A stretch of DNA of 64,000 nt from Branchiostoma floridae (lineage: Eukaryota; Chordata; Leptocardii; Amphioxiformes; Branchiostomatidae), in assembly GCF_000003815.2 (NCBI RefSeq), contig NC_049993.1:1812123-1876122 (forward strand), in the 5' to 3' direction. This document shows positions 11,745 to 23,984 of this stretch, piece after piece. Position 1 is the stretch's first letter; every line of letters starts with the position of its first letter. A program made the translations under genes and the position numbers. Below the pieces are notes generated by a model, which had not been told where the DNA came from, made no database searches, and saw only the letters and a program-made list of their open reading frames with translations.

Positions 11745-12020
11745 AAGTTTGCCCATGCATCTACAGACGCGTAGGGTGGCGCCCATCCCCACTTCGAAGC
11801 CCTTGGGCCACACATGTGCAAGCCACTACAGCAGGGGGCTGGTCCGCTGGTAGTGATGTGTGTTTAACTTCCATACTCTTCCTCATTAGTGCTGAGTGCT
11901 TAGCAGAGAAAGAAGCATGTACCATTTTTAGAGTCTTTGGTATGACTCGGCCGGGGATCGAACTCACGACCTACCGAATGCAAGGCGAACACTCTACCCA
12001 CTAGGCCATTGCAACGGCAC
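11745..12020 (-). mobile_element. tRNA-derived SINE
   Basis: On the minus strand the right end carries an A box (TGGCCTAGTGG, near 12000) and a B box (GAGTTCGATCC, near 11957) at tRNA spacing, followed by a body toward 11745. The same body, from ttagcagagaaagaag, occurs at 20365-20600 in the flank of copy 2. Confidence 0.8.
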
Positions 12021-12690
12021 TATGACATAGAATATTTGTGTTGGTATGCCGTAACACTATATCAGACTTACCTGCAATAGATTGTCTTTATTATACGATA
12101 GATAATAGCTATGACCTTTTAACGCTGCTGTGTGTGAATGTGATAAGTCAAGACAGCCCTTACATGTTGAAAGGCAAGACCTAACAGAAAGAGTTAAGGA
12201 TGATTACACCACTGCCTTTGCTGCCTGTTCACGCAACAAATATATGGTTCAAACAATTCTTTTGTTCTCAGACATGGTTTGCACAAAGCGAGGTGGTGTC
12301 AATGACAGTGGTGTATTGTCAGAGTGCGCACAAATACCGCCCTGTTAGTAAGGGATGTTGATTGGCATCAAGCAACCATTAAATTATATTTAAGAACTAG
12401 ACTGTCAATAACAGGTGTACTTTAGTTTTACGTCTTCGTCATTCCAACAAAGCTATTAAGGGGAAGCGAATAACGATAAAGCATACTTAAAAGGTTGCAA
12501 AATTCTGACTACCACCACAAAAAAAGAAGCTTACCTGATATGTGTAAGAATATCCTTTTTTTTGTTTTTGAGGATACCAGCATGCTGGACGTAACGTATA
12601 TACATATTCCAACTGAACTGAGGTTTAATCCACTCACACCAGGAAGGAAGCCAAACGTTCCGATACGTGTGGTTGGTTCATTATAGCACT
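12021..12690. other. Non-coding flank duplicated at about 23.04-23.46 kb
   Basis: No gene. 'caaagcgaggtggtgtcaat' occurs at about 12287 and 23078, and 'gactaccaccacaaaaaaag' at 12509 has a close match at 23298. This fixes the two flanks as copies of one segment. Confidence 0.65.
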
Positions 12691-12875
12691 GGAGGTGTGA
12701 CTCTCTTCAAATACGGGACCTTTATTTAACGTCCTATCCGAGGAAAGTGGGGATACAACGTGCTAAAGTCCTTTCCGATTCCCAAGGGCCAAAGATTGTT
12801 GGCATGACAGGATTCGAACCCTAAGCCACTGGGTTTTAAACAAAACACCTCGCCATTGCGCTACACGACCTCGTG
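12691..12875 (-). mobile_element. tRNA-derived SINE shared by both duplicated segments
   Basis: On the minus strand, a B box (GGTTCGAATCC, about 12811-12821) with an A-box-like sequence near 12855. Body words such as 'gggacctttatttaacgtcc' also occur near 46745. An orthologous copy is at about 23760-23945 at the same place after gene copy 2, so the insertion predates the tandem duplication. Confidence 0.7.
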
Positions 12876-12964
12876 TTTGAGAGGCTTTTACCTGAAAGAT
12901 GACGTAATGTTTACATGAGCAACCTGACACCTGTTTGTGTTCGTGTCAGGCACGCAGAACTAAG

Positions 12965-12994
12965 ATGGAGTCCCGTGCTCGTACGTGGATATGA
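12965..12994 (+). promoter_or_regulatory. Short upstream ORF before the copy 2 start
   Basis: ATG at 12965 opens a 9-codon frame (MESRARTWI) ending with TGA at 12992-12994, 31 bases before the main ATG at 13026. If it lies within the transcript it could lower translation of the main frame. The transcription start is not known and no TATA box is clear. Confidence 0.35.
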
Positions 12995-13025
12995 GTTTAA
13001 GGGATTGTAGCACAATTTCACCGGC

Positions 13026-16000
13026 ATGTTGAGGCTCTGTGAGAAACTCCGTGAGGCGGACGCGAAGGGCAGGAGGTACGGACTAGCCCGTGCGGAGACA
13101 GGCTACCTCCGTGCCCTGGTTGACGCCGTGGCTGACAAGGACAGGCTGGCGGAAGTGGAGCTGCTCAAAAGTCTGGGCGACGTGAACTTGGAGAAGGGAA
13201 GACTCGGGAAGGACGTAGGAAAGTTCAACATGGCTTTGGCGCTTTACATAGCTGCTGTGGTCCGGTGTCAAAATCGGGATCAGGGAGAAGGTATAGAACA
13301 CCGATACAAATACGCGGAGAGACGTTTAGAAGGGATGTCGTCAAAGGGGTCACATGCTAATAAGGTACAACGAACTGAAGACAAAGGGACGACTACACCT
13401 GCAAATGTGGCCAGAAAGTTTCAAGACCTGGACAAGAGACATGCTGCCAGTGGTAACACAGACTTTTTGCTGGTTGGATACGCAAACTTGGTGGTAGAAG
13501 GAATGGTAATGGAGAATAACATTCTAGAAACAGAGGCGATCAAGAGTCTCGGTGACGTGTACCTGAAAAGAGGAACAGAAACTAGAGACACAAAACACTT
13601 GACCAAAGCTACTGCTCTGTACAATACTGCACTGGCGCGGGGTAACGACTCACAGGGAGCATTTGTTATTGTCCACCGTTTACTGTACACAGATAAAATT
13701 AGACAGGACATCGCAAAAACAAGTACAAAGGTGAGTTTTTTTTTAACTAAAGCAATTCTTAGATTATGCACCTCTTTTATTTTTCTTTATTTTTAATTTG
13801 AATATACTTATAGCTTAAGTATTAATATAATGATATGTGAACTATGGTGAATTTTTTCACTGACTAGAAGGGGTGGGTTGTAGTATCAGTTTGAAAATCG
13901 TGAATATTCATGTCTTTGGCCACATTTTCGGCACTCGGAAAAATATGCGACAAATAAAGGGAGAATTGGATGGAGAAGGGTTTGGGGCGAAATCGCTAGT
14001 TGTCATCTAACTGGCTAGGGGAGATTTGGTCACCAGTGGGGATGAAAATCACCAGCAACCAAGGTCCAAAATCGTGTCAGGTTGTGCCCTTGAAAAAGCA
14101 ACTTCAAATGAACTTCCTCACTTCACCTGAGTGTAAAAATGGTAGAAGTACTTGTACCTAACTTTGATTGGGGAACCATAGGGCAGTGAAAGGAATGGGT
14201 TTGTGGCACAGTGGATTAAGTATGTTAACAACCCTCTGCCCTTATATCCCCCGGCTATATTTACTACCTCTAACTTCTATCTGTCCTTTATATGTGTCAC
14301 TGTTAAAATTAGGAATAACTTAAGTCCAATGTAACATTGCCCTCGTCCTACATTGAATAAAAAGAAGTGCGTTCAATAACAAGTTTGCCCACTTGTTAAT
14401 CATTATTGGCCGTCTATCTTTTCTTATAGAGGCCAACTCGTGCGAAACGACAAAGAAACGTGAGAAGACCGTTCTCAACTGACCCCTCAAGTTTCAACAT
14501 TAATGGCGGGACGTTAAACAGGTAGGTGCATAGATTCTTGGTTCTTTATTGTCGATGTTGACTACTTATGGGATATACAAATGTCTATAAAATTTGTAGA
14601 ATAATAAGATAATAAAATGATAAAAGAAATACTATTTTTGTTTACCTTTCCAGTGTCAAGAAACCGGAGAAAGTTGAAACCCCGACACGAATTGAGGATG
14701 ACAAGTAAGTGTCGTCTACTTTCATTTTTTTACAGTTACTCGTTGGTATTTGAAGTGAAAATGACTGTTAATAGTAAATTCCCTGCATTGTTTATAAGCC
14801 TTAGGCAAGTATACCTAGATAAATTGGGTGTGGGTGGCTTTTAATGATATTTGGTATTTAGGAAGGTCTCGTCAAGAACAAAATAAAGATTTATTTGTTG
14901 ACCTACTTCTGAGCTGCTTTACTGCAGTATGAACTTTGTATTGACCCTTGGTGGTAGATACTTGGGTTAATGAATTAATGGTACTTTTGGAGCCATTAGC
15001 AGCTTAAAAGGAACCGCATAGGTTAATTATCATAAGCGAGTGAGTTATGAAAACTATCACTTTTTGATGGAAATTAAATAAATCTACTTTGGCCCATCAT
15101 AAGACTTTCAAACATGTGACAGATGTAGCTGAGAAAGAAAAGAACATAGCTAGATACCAATAGGTACTTTTATTTTATATGAAGAATGCGAAAATACCAT
15201 ATTTGTTAATGACGATAATTCCATACTATTTTTTAAATTAATTTCTTAGACTTTGTATTACAGTTGATATCAAAGTTAATTAAAACTTTGATCAGTTTAG
15301 GTGTGCTGTACTACAAACCTTAATTTTTGTCATGGCATCTTCTTTCTTTACAGTACATACGAAGAACATCTACAGAATGGCTGCAGGGCCCTGCAGACTG
15401 GGGACCTGGACACAGCAGAACAAAGCTTTGCAGCTGCGATCAAGTCTGTTCATGTCAACGGTAAGCCTATTAGTAAGTAGAACTCCAACGTCACTTAACT
15501 AAATAAATGGTCCAAGACACTCGTTTCTTTTCGACACACAAAACCATGTTTACCTCAAACCAGACAATCTATACAACCTCTATATGTATTATACACATTA
15601 TAGTCATAGTCAAATAGGCGTGCCAACAATATATTCAAATAGGAACACTGTTGACTATAGATTTGTAAGTTTAGAACGTAAGTCAATTCATCGAATCACA
15701 ATCACAGTGCGCAACTAACGATATCAAATTATTACAGCATTCCAAACAAAGACTTACTTCCCAAAGCAAAGAAGTAAATACATGATTGATGATTTTGAAC
15801 TTACAGGTCGACACAAGAAGGAGGCAGAGCCCCTGTACAAGTTGGGCGAGGTCTATCTGAAGAGAGGAATTCAGTCAAAGAACGGGGGTGATTTCACCAA
15901 GGCTGCAGCACTCTGTAATGCAGCACTGGTAAGGGCAAGGAGAAAAGATATAGAGCAAGCAATCATAGAAATAACTCAAGCATTTGTGAAGGAAGTCCTG

Positions 16001-19000
16001 AAGATCAAACATAAGGTAGACAGTGACCATACAGAGAGACACAAATCGATGTTGACGACTGATAGGGACTATGTAGAAAAGGAGATCAAAAGAATAGAAC
16101 AAGAGATAGACCCATATAGCCTTGATGACGAGGACCCAAAAATAAAAGAGATAGAGATGAAGAGAGTGGAAGCGATCAAAACATTGTTTCAGGCACTTGT
16201 TGATCAGCGTAAAAAGTTCATATCTTACCTTGTAGATGAATGCATAGAGGTTATGGGCCCCCCTCCCTGTAAGTACGCCATGATAGGTCTGGGTTCACAA
16301 GCCACAGGATTGGTAACACCATACTCTGATCTAGAGTTTGCCATTTTGGTAGAGGTAGAAACCAAGCATAATGCTAGTTATTTCCGCAACCTCACTCATT
16401 ATCTGCATCTTAAAGTGATCAATCTCGGAGAAACAATTCTTCCGGCAATGGGGATTAAGTCTCTTAATGATTTCTACTCACACAACCCACTGGACAGCTG
16501 GTTCTATGACTCTATAACACCTCGCGGTTTTGCGTTCGATGGAGCCATGCCACATGCATGTAAGACTCCATTGGGCAGGGGTAGAAACAGCACAGGAACA
16601 AGCGAACTCATCCACACACCAAGCAATATGACCAACATAATGAAAGACGACCTCACGTTCTATTTAAAGAAAGGCTACCATCTCGCTAGTATACTGGGAA
16701 ATGTTGCTTTTATCACAGGAGACCAGGCCTTGGTCGACGAGTACAGGTCACTATGGACGCAGCAGCTACAAGAAAATTATAGGGAAATTCCACTGGTAAT
16801 GGCATTTTCTTTATTACGTGACACTGTATCAACCTTTGAAAAGCAGCCTCTCACTGCCGAACTGCTGAATGTTAAGAAGGAAATGTATCGGTTTTCAAGC
16901 TTTGCTGTGTCCCTTTGGGTGCTACTCCATAACATACAACCGACCACAATCTGGGAGACAATTCAGAACTTGAAAAACAGTGGAGTCGTCAGTAGTGAGA
17001 ACGCACACCACTTGATGGTGATGGTCAGTATATCAGCAGAACTGAGGTTGCGGACATACATAAAGAATCGTGGTCAGGTAGAAAACATGTCAGCCTTATC
17101 GTCAATTTCAAACGGCACGGACATTGAGGAGAAGCTACAGAAAGTGTTTTACATTTCAAATACTAAACAGCTGATGAGATATTACTTTACAGCTAAACCC
17201 CTAAGGCGCTTTATTCCACATTTGATTGGCCCCCAGCCACTGAAAGAACCATTTATTTTCTTTGACAATTCTTCCGAGCTAAAAGCTGAGATACATAAAA
17301 GTTTGTGCGATTTCAAAAATTCTATGACATTCTCAAAAGAAAGGCTACGAAATTGTATTTTGAAATATGGTAAAAACACTGCACACAGTGATGTTGCAGC
17401 CTCACTTCGCAACTTTGCTTCCGCTTTGGATACCCTTGGGGATCACGAAAAGGCAATTAGCTATTACGAACAGGCATTAAAGATGAGGCGGAGTATTTAC
17501 GGCGAGCACAATGCACATCCAGACATCGCCGCTTTACTTAACAGTCTGGGTAACACCTGGATAAAACTCGATGATCACAAGAAGGCAGTTAGCTATTATG
17601 AGCAGTCACTGCAGATGAACCGGAGTATTTATATATATGGTGAGAACATTGCACATCCTGACATCGCTATGTCACTTAACAACTTAGGTACCGCGTGGAT
17701 TGAACTCGGTGATAACAGAAAGGCGGTCAGCTATTTTGAGCAGTCCTTACAGATGTACCGGAGTATCTATGGTGTGGGCACTTCACATCCTGACATCACC
17801 AACTCTCTCAACAACTTGGGTAACGCCTGGAGAAACCTCGGTATTCATAGAAAGTCGGTCAGCTATTATCAACAGTCACTACAGATGAAACGGCGTATCT
17901 ATGGTGAGGACACTGTACATCCTGACATAGCCGCCTCACTGAACAACTTGGGTAACACCTGGTACGACCTTGGTGATCACAGAAAGGCAGTCAGCTATTA
18001 TGAACAGTCACTAAATATGAACTGTCTTATCTATGGTAAAGACATTGCACATCCTCACATCACCACCTCACTTAACAACTTGGGTAACACCTGGAGCAAC
18101 CTTGGTGATCACAGAAGGGCGGTTAGCTATTATGAACAGTCACTACAGATGAACCGGAGCATATATGGTGAGGAAACCGCACATTCTAGCATCGCAAGAT
18201 CACTTGACAACTTGGGTGGTGCCTGGTGGGACCTCGGTGATTACAGAAAGTCGGCAGACTTTATTGAACAGGCACTACAGATGTATATGAGTATTTATGG
18301 TAAGAACGTTTCACATCCTGACATTGCCACCTCACTTAACAACTTGGGTCAAGCCTGGAGAAACCTCGGTGATAACAGAAAGGCGGTCAGCTTTTTTAAA
18401 CAGTCACTACAAATGACGCGGAGTATCTATGGCGAGGACACTGCACATCCTGACATCGCCGTGTCACTTAGCAACTTAGGTAACACATGTAGAAGCCTCG
18501 GTGATTACAGGAAGGCGTTCAGCTATTATGAACAGTCATTACAGATGTACCGGAGTATCTATGGCAAGGACACTGTACATCCTAAAATCGCGAACTCACT
18601 TCACAATTTGGGTGCCACCTGGAATGACCTCGGTTATCAAAGAAAGGCTATCAGCTATTATGAACAGTCATTACAGATGAACGTGAGTATCTATGGCAAG
18701 GACACCGCACATCCTAAAATCGCGAACACACTTAACAACTTGGGTGCCACCTGGAGTGACCTCGGTAATCAAAAAAAGGCGGCCAGTTGTTATGAACACT
18801 CACTACAGATGTACCGGAGTATCTATGGTGAGGACACTGCACATCCCGACATCGCCGCATTATTTATCAACTTGGGTAACACCTGGAAGGACCTCGGTGA
18901 TCACAGAAAGGCGGTTACCTATTATGAACAGTCACTACAGATGAACCGGGTTATCTATGGTACGAATATTGCAAATCCTGACATCGCCGGCTCACTTAAC

Positions 19001-19369
19001 AACTTGGGTGAAGCCTGTAGAATACTAGGTGATCTCAGAAAGGCATATAGCTGCCATAAACAGTCACTGCAGATGAGGAGGGGTATGTACGGCGAGGGAA
19101 CTGCACATTCTGACATCGCTGCCTCACTTAACAACCTGGGTGCCATCTGGGCTGATCTTTGTGATTACAGAAAGGCGGCAAGTTATATTGAACAGGCACT
19201 ACAGATGTACCGGAGTATCTTTGGCGAGGACAGAGCGCATCCTCTCATTATACAAGCGCTTAACAATTTGAGCGTGCTCTGGAGAGAGCTAGGAAATAAC
19301 GAAAAGGCTATGAACTATCTTCAACAGAGCAAACAAATGAAACAGATTATTAAAAGTTCAGATCAGTAA
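13026..19369 (+). CDS. GlnD/DUF294-like nucleotidyltransferase-TPR protein, copy 2 (complete)
   Basis: Five coding exons, 13026-13730, 14430-14521, 14654-14704, 15354-15460 and 15807-19369, join with correct phases into 1506 codons (1505 aa). Every donor is GT and every acceptor AG. Residues 1-235 are a helical TPR-like region with the recurring [20 protein letters not shown] pattern, followed by a short basic linker (exons 2-3). Residues about 380-455 form a charged helix. The nucleotidyltransferase motif has G481-S482 and D493-x-E495. It is followed by a GlnD/DUF294-like helical segment with [23 protein letters not shown] and AELRLRTYI. From about residue 863, 14 TPRs of 44 residues and a partial one close the protein. 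No signal peptide or membrane segment is seen, so it is likely cytosolic. I infer a sensor or scaffold that transfers a nucleotide; substrate unknown, and the third catalytic acid was not located. Confidence 0.85.
13731..15353 (+). other. Introns 1-3 of copy 2 (with exons 2 and 3 inside)
   Basis: Introns 13731-14429, 14522-14653 and 14705-15353 show no further genes. Exon 2 (92 nt) and exon 3 (51 nt) encode a basic, probably disordered linker ([30 protein letters not shown]). Small skippable exons like these could give isoforms, though skipping either alone breaks the frame (exon 2) or keeps it (exon 3, 51 nt). Confidence 0.6.
17438..19291 (+). repeat. 14 TPR-coding units of copy 2 (132 bp each, one of 138 bp)
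   Basis: Fourteen units, all 132 bp except unit 2, which has six extra bases (TATATA at about 17629-17638, giving RSIYIYGEN in place of RSIYGEN). A partial unit ([12 protein letters not shown]) follows. Units 9 and 10 are the closest pair (KDTxHPKIANxLxNLGATW). The units differ from those of copy 1 far more than the nucleotidyltransferase part does. Confidence 0.95.
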
Positions 19370-20364
19370 TTAGCACCAAACCCTGTGAATTAATCTCCTA
19401 TCAAGACAAAATGTTACCATACAACATTTTGCAAAAGATAACCAGTGTAGATGGAAAAGTCAGTGCCGTCACATTGCGAAACGCTATACTAGAGTAGTAT
19501 ATATAACGAAAGCTAACGATTTTATTTTACTGTAAATTACGGTACGACAATGTGATTGTCTGTGTTGGCTCAATCAAAACATAAAACTGATTTCATGCAG
19601 CCGTTGAAGACTAATCATTGTACAATGGGTGATCATGATCAATAAATAGTTGCTTCGCCCAAAAAAAGGTGCACAACTTTTAACTTAAAAGCATTCAGGC
19701 ATGGTAATAAAGTATAAAACGTTTTATCAATGTCTACCAATAAATCAAATCATTCTGATCATTTGTCGTTATTTGAGATAAACGGAAAGAATTCAGGTTT
19801 ATTGAGCTACAACCTGAGTATTGGGGGTCAAGTTGCTCCGGTGAAAATCAGATACCCATCTCTTTCTAGCTGAAATACAAAGGAAAACGTTATCAAATAT
19901 TTTGACATTGTCTTATCAAGTAGATTTTTGGGCACGATAAACACGACTCACACAAGAGGAGAGGAGGATCAAACCATTTGGCTTTACCAGAGACGACCTA
20001 TTTACCATATATACGAGTTTTATTCCACCAACCTGCGAGCACGCAGTCCCCATTTGGCAATTTAAAGTCTCAAATACTTCACCTAGCAACGTAGAGAGAT
20101 CCGAACTATTCTAGCTATAGGGATCCTCTACACAACCTACACAGACGCTTGCCTCACTCTAGTCCTTACAACGTTGGAACAAAGACTTGATTACCTCTGT
20201 GAGTCCAGAAAACACTACAGTCAGACTACTTTCGCGATAGGCCCCCCCGAGACGAGAAGTCATCACAAGCAGAAAGACGCACGACAGCTGTCAGTAGAAC
20301 GCCATAAAACTAGAACAAGTAAACAATACTGTAACAGAAAAAGCCCAACACCTTACACAGTATT
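19370..20364. other. 3' flank of copy 2
   Basis: No gene. It is homologous to 8656 onward, including the AATAAA at 19641-19646. Confidence 0.65.
19641..19646 (+). promoter_or_regulatory. Polyadenylation signal AATAAA of copy 2
   Basis: About 272 bases after the stop, at the same relative distance as in copy 1 and within the conserved block gatcaataaatagt. Confidence 0.6.
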
Positions 20365-20600
20365 ACTAAAGCTAAAGTTACCCATACATCATTGTGATGC
20401 GTCGGGCCCGGCGTCCTTTCCGTTTAGTAGCCCTGGGGTCACACATACGAAGGTCACTACAGCAGGGGCTAGTCCACTGGAACTGTAGTGTGTTTATACT
20501 CTCCCTCTTAGCAGAGAAAGAAGTATGTACCCATTTTCCAAGAGTATTTGGTATGACCCGGCTATCTAGTGGTGGCCTTCCATCCAAATACTGCCTGGAC
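20365..20600. mobile_element. SINE body related to 11745-12020
   Basis: It shares body words with the SINE at 11.75-12.02 kb (cactacagcaggggct; ttagcagagaaagaag; tttggtatgacccggc). The right end differs and no clear B box is seen, so the tRNA head looks eroded or replaced. It lies at a different relative place from the other copy, so it is an independent insertion. Confidence 0.65.
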
Positions 20601-22720
20601 TGCATGTTGCTTAACTTTCGACATCGAGTGTATCAACACGCCACGGCCATAATCACATTTAAACTGTTACTTCAGAAACCTGTTAACATTACCCTTTACT
20701 GAACGAAACGATCATCATAAAAAAGACACCAGTATCAAAAAGTACCATAAAGAGGACTAACATTTTTAACACCGATACTGTGTCGTGTTTTAATGCTTGT
20801 ATGTTGTAATTTCAATTGACACATGTACTTTTATCTTTTACTCCCATTCTGACGAATTTATTTAGACACTATAAAGTATAGTGTAATTCGTATTATCATA
20901 ACTGTTTTACCCGATTATGATCGATATGCTGGAACAATTTTCTTTTTAGACACAATGATTCTCTTTAGACACTCGTTTATGTTGTGAATAGCATAATCGT
21001 ATTGTAAATAACAGTGTGGTAAAAGCCTGGCCTTTTTCTGAGGCTGTGAGGCCGACCGTTACTGTACTCCAAGTTTAATTCATTGTAGACTTTGCAGCTG
21101 TAAAATTTTATGAGGGTAAATAAAACCATTACTATTACTACCATCACTGTTCCTTGTTACTGTAATGATCATCCCTCCTAGTTCAGGCTGAGAAGTCCGT
21201 GATTAGCCATTTTGCTTGGAATATCATTTAATTGATGTATGTGAATCATAACGATGAGTACCTACCTTATACATAAGTGATACATTACAGTTAAGGTCAA
21301 ACATTCGATAAACATAGCAAGTTTCTGGTTTCTCATGGGCATTCGTTTACCCATTACGATGTTCTTTTTTTTTTTTTTCCTTCAAAAAGCAGATTCCAAT
21401 TTTGTTTTCAAGACAGTGTATCAGAACCTTTGTTACCGTCGTAAAAGAGGTGCTGTTTTGGTGTGAGCATGAGTATTTTTAGTATAAGTATATGGACTGT
21501 TTACCAGCTTGTTACATACAATTACCGGTGGTTTGTGATATTTGACGTGTTGGTATGTTATGCAAATATTGAGATTTGATAAACTAAAGGATAATGAGAA
21601 TAATCACAATATCAATAACATGATGTGACGCTATATTTCTACATTCTACATAAAATTGTATAAATCTGTTAAGTAAACAATGTGGACAGGTAGACAAAGA
21701 CAGCTTGATATTTTGGGGAGGCTCTCTTTCTTCTGTGTGTGACAATTATGATTTACCCTTTAAAAATAATAATAATAAATAATTAAACAGAAAGCAATAA
21801 AATCGTATTGTGAACAATTCCAAGTATACGTTTGGAGACCTCATTTTTCCGTGAAATGAGTGATGGTGTTGTGGTGTGGATGGAGGATGCTATTGTTTGT
21901 GTTTGGACTTGTGTGTTTGTTTGGAAGGTTTTTGATTGAGGTGTATAAGTGAACAGTGAGTCGGTTGATACCCAACAGTTAGTAATAGTAATATAAATCC
22001 CAATATCATGTTCAAGACACGCTTTTTATAACTTTCGATCAAATCAAAAATCTAGGAAGACAAAATTTGGTCCCCCGTTTCAAAACACATGAATAAAACG
22101 AATTTCCCTATGAATTACAGAAAAGCAAAAGACGCTGCCTATGCTTAGGCTTAGGTCACATGTCCATACCGTAGCCCGGTCGGGCAGCTTTCGGGAGCGA
22201 AAAGAATGGTATAAAATGCATCAAAATACAAAAAAATCAAAATATGATTCATGGGCATGATATGTGTATATTTCTAGGTATTCATTGTAATTTTTCGTTT
22301 CTTAAAACATCCCGGCCAGGCCCCGGTTTTAACCTAAACCTTAGGGAAAAGAGCATATAGACACTCTAATGTCCTTGTGACCTGATCTTCCTAGGTTGCA
22401 TGTCGCATCTCCTTGAACATAGCTTGTGGGGCTGATTTCCCATCAGTTTATAAGAGGGTTATGTAAGGTTCAGTGTTGGAGCAGCCCCCTACAGCGCTTT
22501 ATGCTGCAGCTGAATTCAGGAGACTCCCATACGTATTAACGTTATGCCAAAATCCAGCAAGACAATCACTCAAAATTGGGTCGCCTAGCTACAAAAATAA
22601 TTCCCCACGGAAGTCTTACTCCCTCCGTGAACAAGATGAAATGTGAAGACATCAAGAATTGAAGGTATGTGTTAATGTCTTTCAAAAGATTCTACTAACT
22701 GCATTTATACATGTACGTAA
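20601..22720. other. Non-coding flank of copy 2
   Basis: No gene. It is a patchwork homologous to 9.5-11.2 kb plus unmatched stretches at 22150-22350 and 22450-22600 that look like insertions. Confidence 0.55.
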
Positions 22721-22721
22721 C

Positions 22722-22842
22722 AACCGTCCCGTCGTGGCCCAGGCCCTCAACAAAGCATTCCCCTGTGACCGCTGCGGACGGGTGTGTCTGTCTCACATAG
22801 GACTGACTAGCCACCAACGTGCCACATGGCCGACGTAAACCA
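22722..22842 (+). pseudogene. LINE 3'-end fragment with C-terminal zinc finger
   Basis: One frame reads VVAQALNKAFPCDRCGRVC then LSHIGLTSHQRA and stops at TAA about 22841. The C-x2-C...H...H pattern with GLxSHQRA is typical of the last residues of some metazoan non-LTR retrotransposon ORF2 proteins. Only this tail is present: a short 5'-truncated copy. Confidence 0.6.
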
Positions 22843-22995
22843 ACCCCCTAGATGATCTTCGTTCACCAAGTCCAGCCAAGAAGAACAACCATCACAACAG
22901 GTAAAATAATTGCGTCCTACATGAATCAAAACACACATCTATGTCAATATGTTAACATGACGTTTGTATCTGTAACATTTTCATTTGGGCACAAA

Positions 22996-22998
<3 letters not shown>

Positions 22999-23037
<39 letters not shown>
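22999..23037. repeat. (TA)n microsatellite
   Basis: About 19 uninterrupted TA units. Confidence 0.95.
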
Positions 23038-23039
<2 letters not shown>

Positions 23040-23394
23040 TTCTGACATCACTTTTGTTCTCAGACGTCGCTTGTACAAAGCGAGGTGGTGTCAATGACAG
23101 TGGCGTATTGTCAGGGTAGGCGCAAGCACTGTTGTTTAGAAATAGACTTACAACAAAAACAGCTGTACTTACAAGTTTAGATTCATGAATATTAATTGTA
23201 CTGGTGTCTAGTTTATCTCTTCTAAAATAAATATACTCAGGGCAAGCAAAAAATGATAAAGCACACTTCTAAAGGTGACGAAATTCCGGCTTATCAGACT
23301 ACCACCCCAAAAGGAAGGTAATCTGGTATGTGTAAGAGAATTCTAATTCTTTGTTTTTGAAGATACCTGCTAAAACATGCTGAATATTTCCTAG

Positions 23395-23395
<1 letters not shown>

Positions 23396-23452
<57 letters not shown>
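23396..23452. repeat. (TA)n microsatellite
   Basis: About 28 uninterrupted TA units. The corresponding place in the first segment (about 12590-12607) has only short 'acgtatatacatattcc', so the tract expanded after duplication. Confidence 0.95.
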
Positions 23453-23454
<2 letters not shown>

Positions 23455-23759
23455 CGACTGTACTGTGGTTTAACCCACTCGCACTAAGAAGGAACCATAC
23501 ACTGTAGACGACCTGCATGGGGGGTCCCGACAACGATTTACGCTGACTTGAGAAGAACCCTATCATTACGCTATTACGCTAAGAGTACGCTAAATTTCAA
23601 CGGAAGGCATTTACGCTAAATTTGATCGCCTCGCTACGAATTACGTAAATCAGATGGTTTTCCCTACGTGTTACGGGAAATAAAAAGGCTGCCTACGCCT
23701 TACGTAAAAGAGCATGCAAACCCTCACTGTACGATACATGTGGTTGGTTCTTTAACGTG

Positions 23760-23945
23760 TTATAGGTGTACGGGTAGCTCTATTGAAACACAGGTGGAGC
23801 TATATTTATCGTCCTATCAGGGTAAAGTGAGTACAATAAGTGCCTTTCCAAATCCCAAGGACCAAAGGTGGTTGATTTTACAGGACTCGAACTATGGACC
23901 ACTGGGTTTTAGAGAAAACAACTTGCGTTACGTCACACGGCCCCA
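23760..23945 (-). mobile_element. SINE orthologous to 12691-12875
   Basis: It aligns with 12691-12875 (atttatcgtcctatcagg; caggactcgaactatgg; ccactgggtttta) but is more decayed, and the B box reads with substitutions. It marks the right end of the duplicated segment. Homology is not followed beyond about 23.95 kb. Confidence 0.65.
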
Positions 23946-23984
23946 TGTTGTTTGCAAAGCTTCTGTGCTTTGAACCTTTCATCA

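Noticed and set aside
11930-12010. tRNA gene on the minus strand
   Set aside because: The A and B boxes belong to a SINE head. The acceptor stem does not pair and a SINE body follows.
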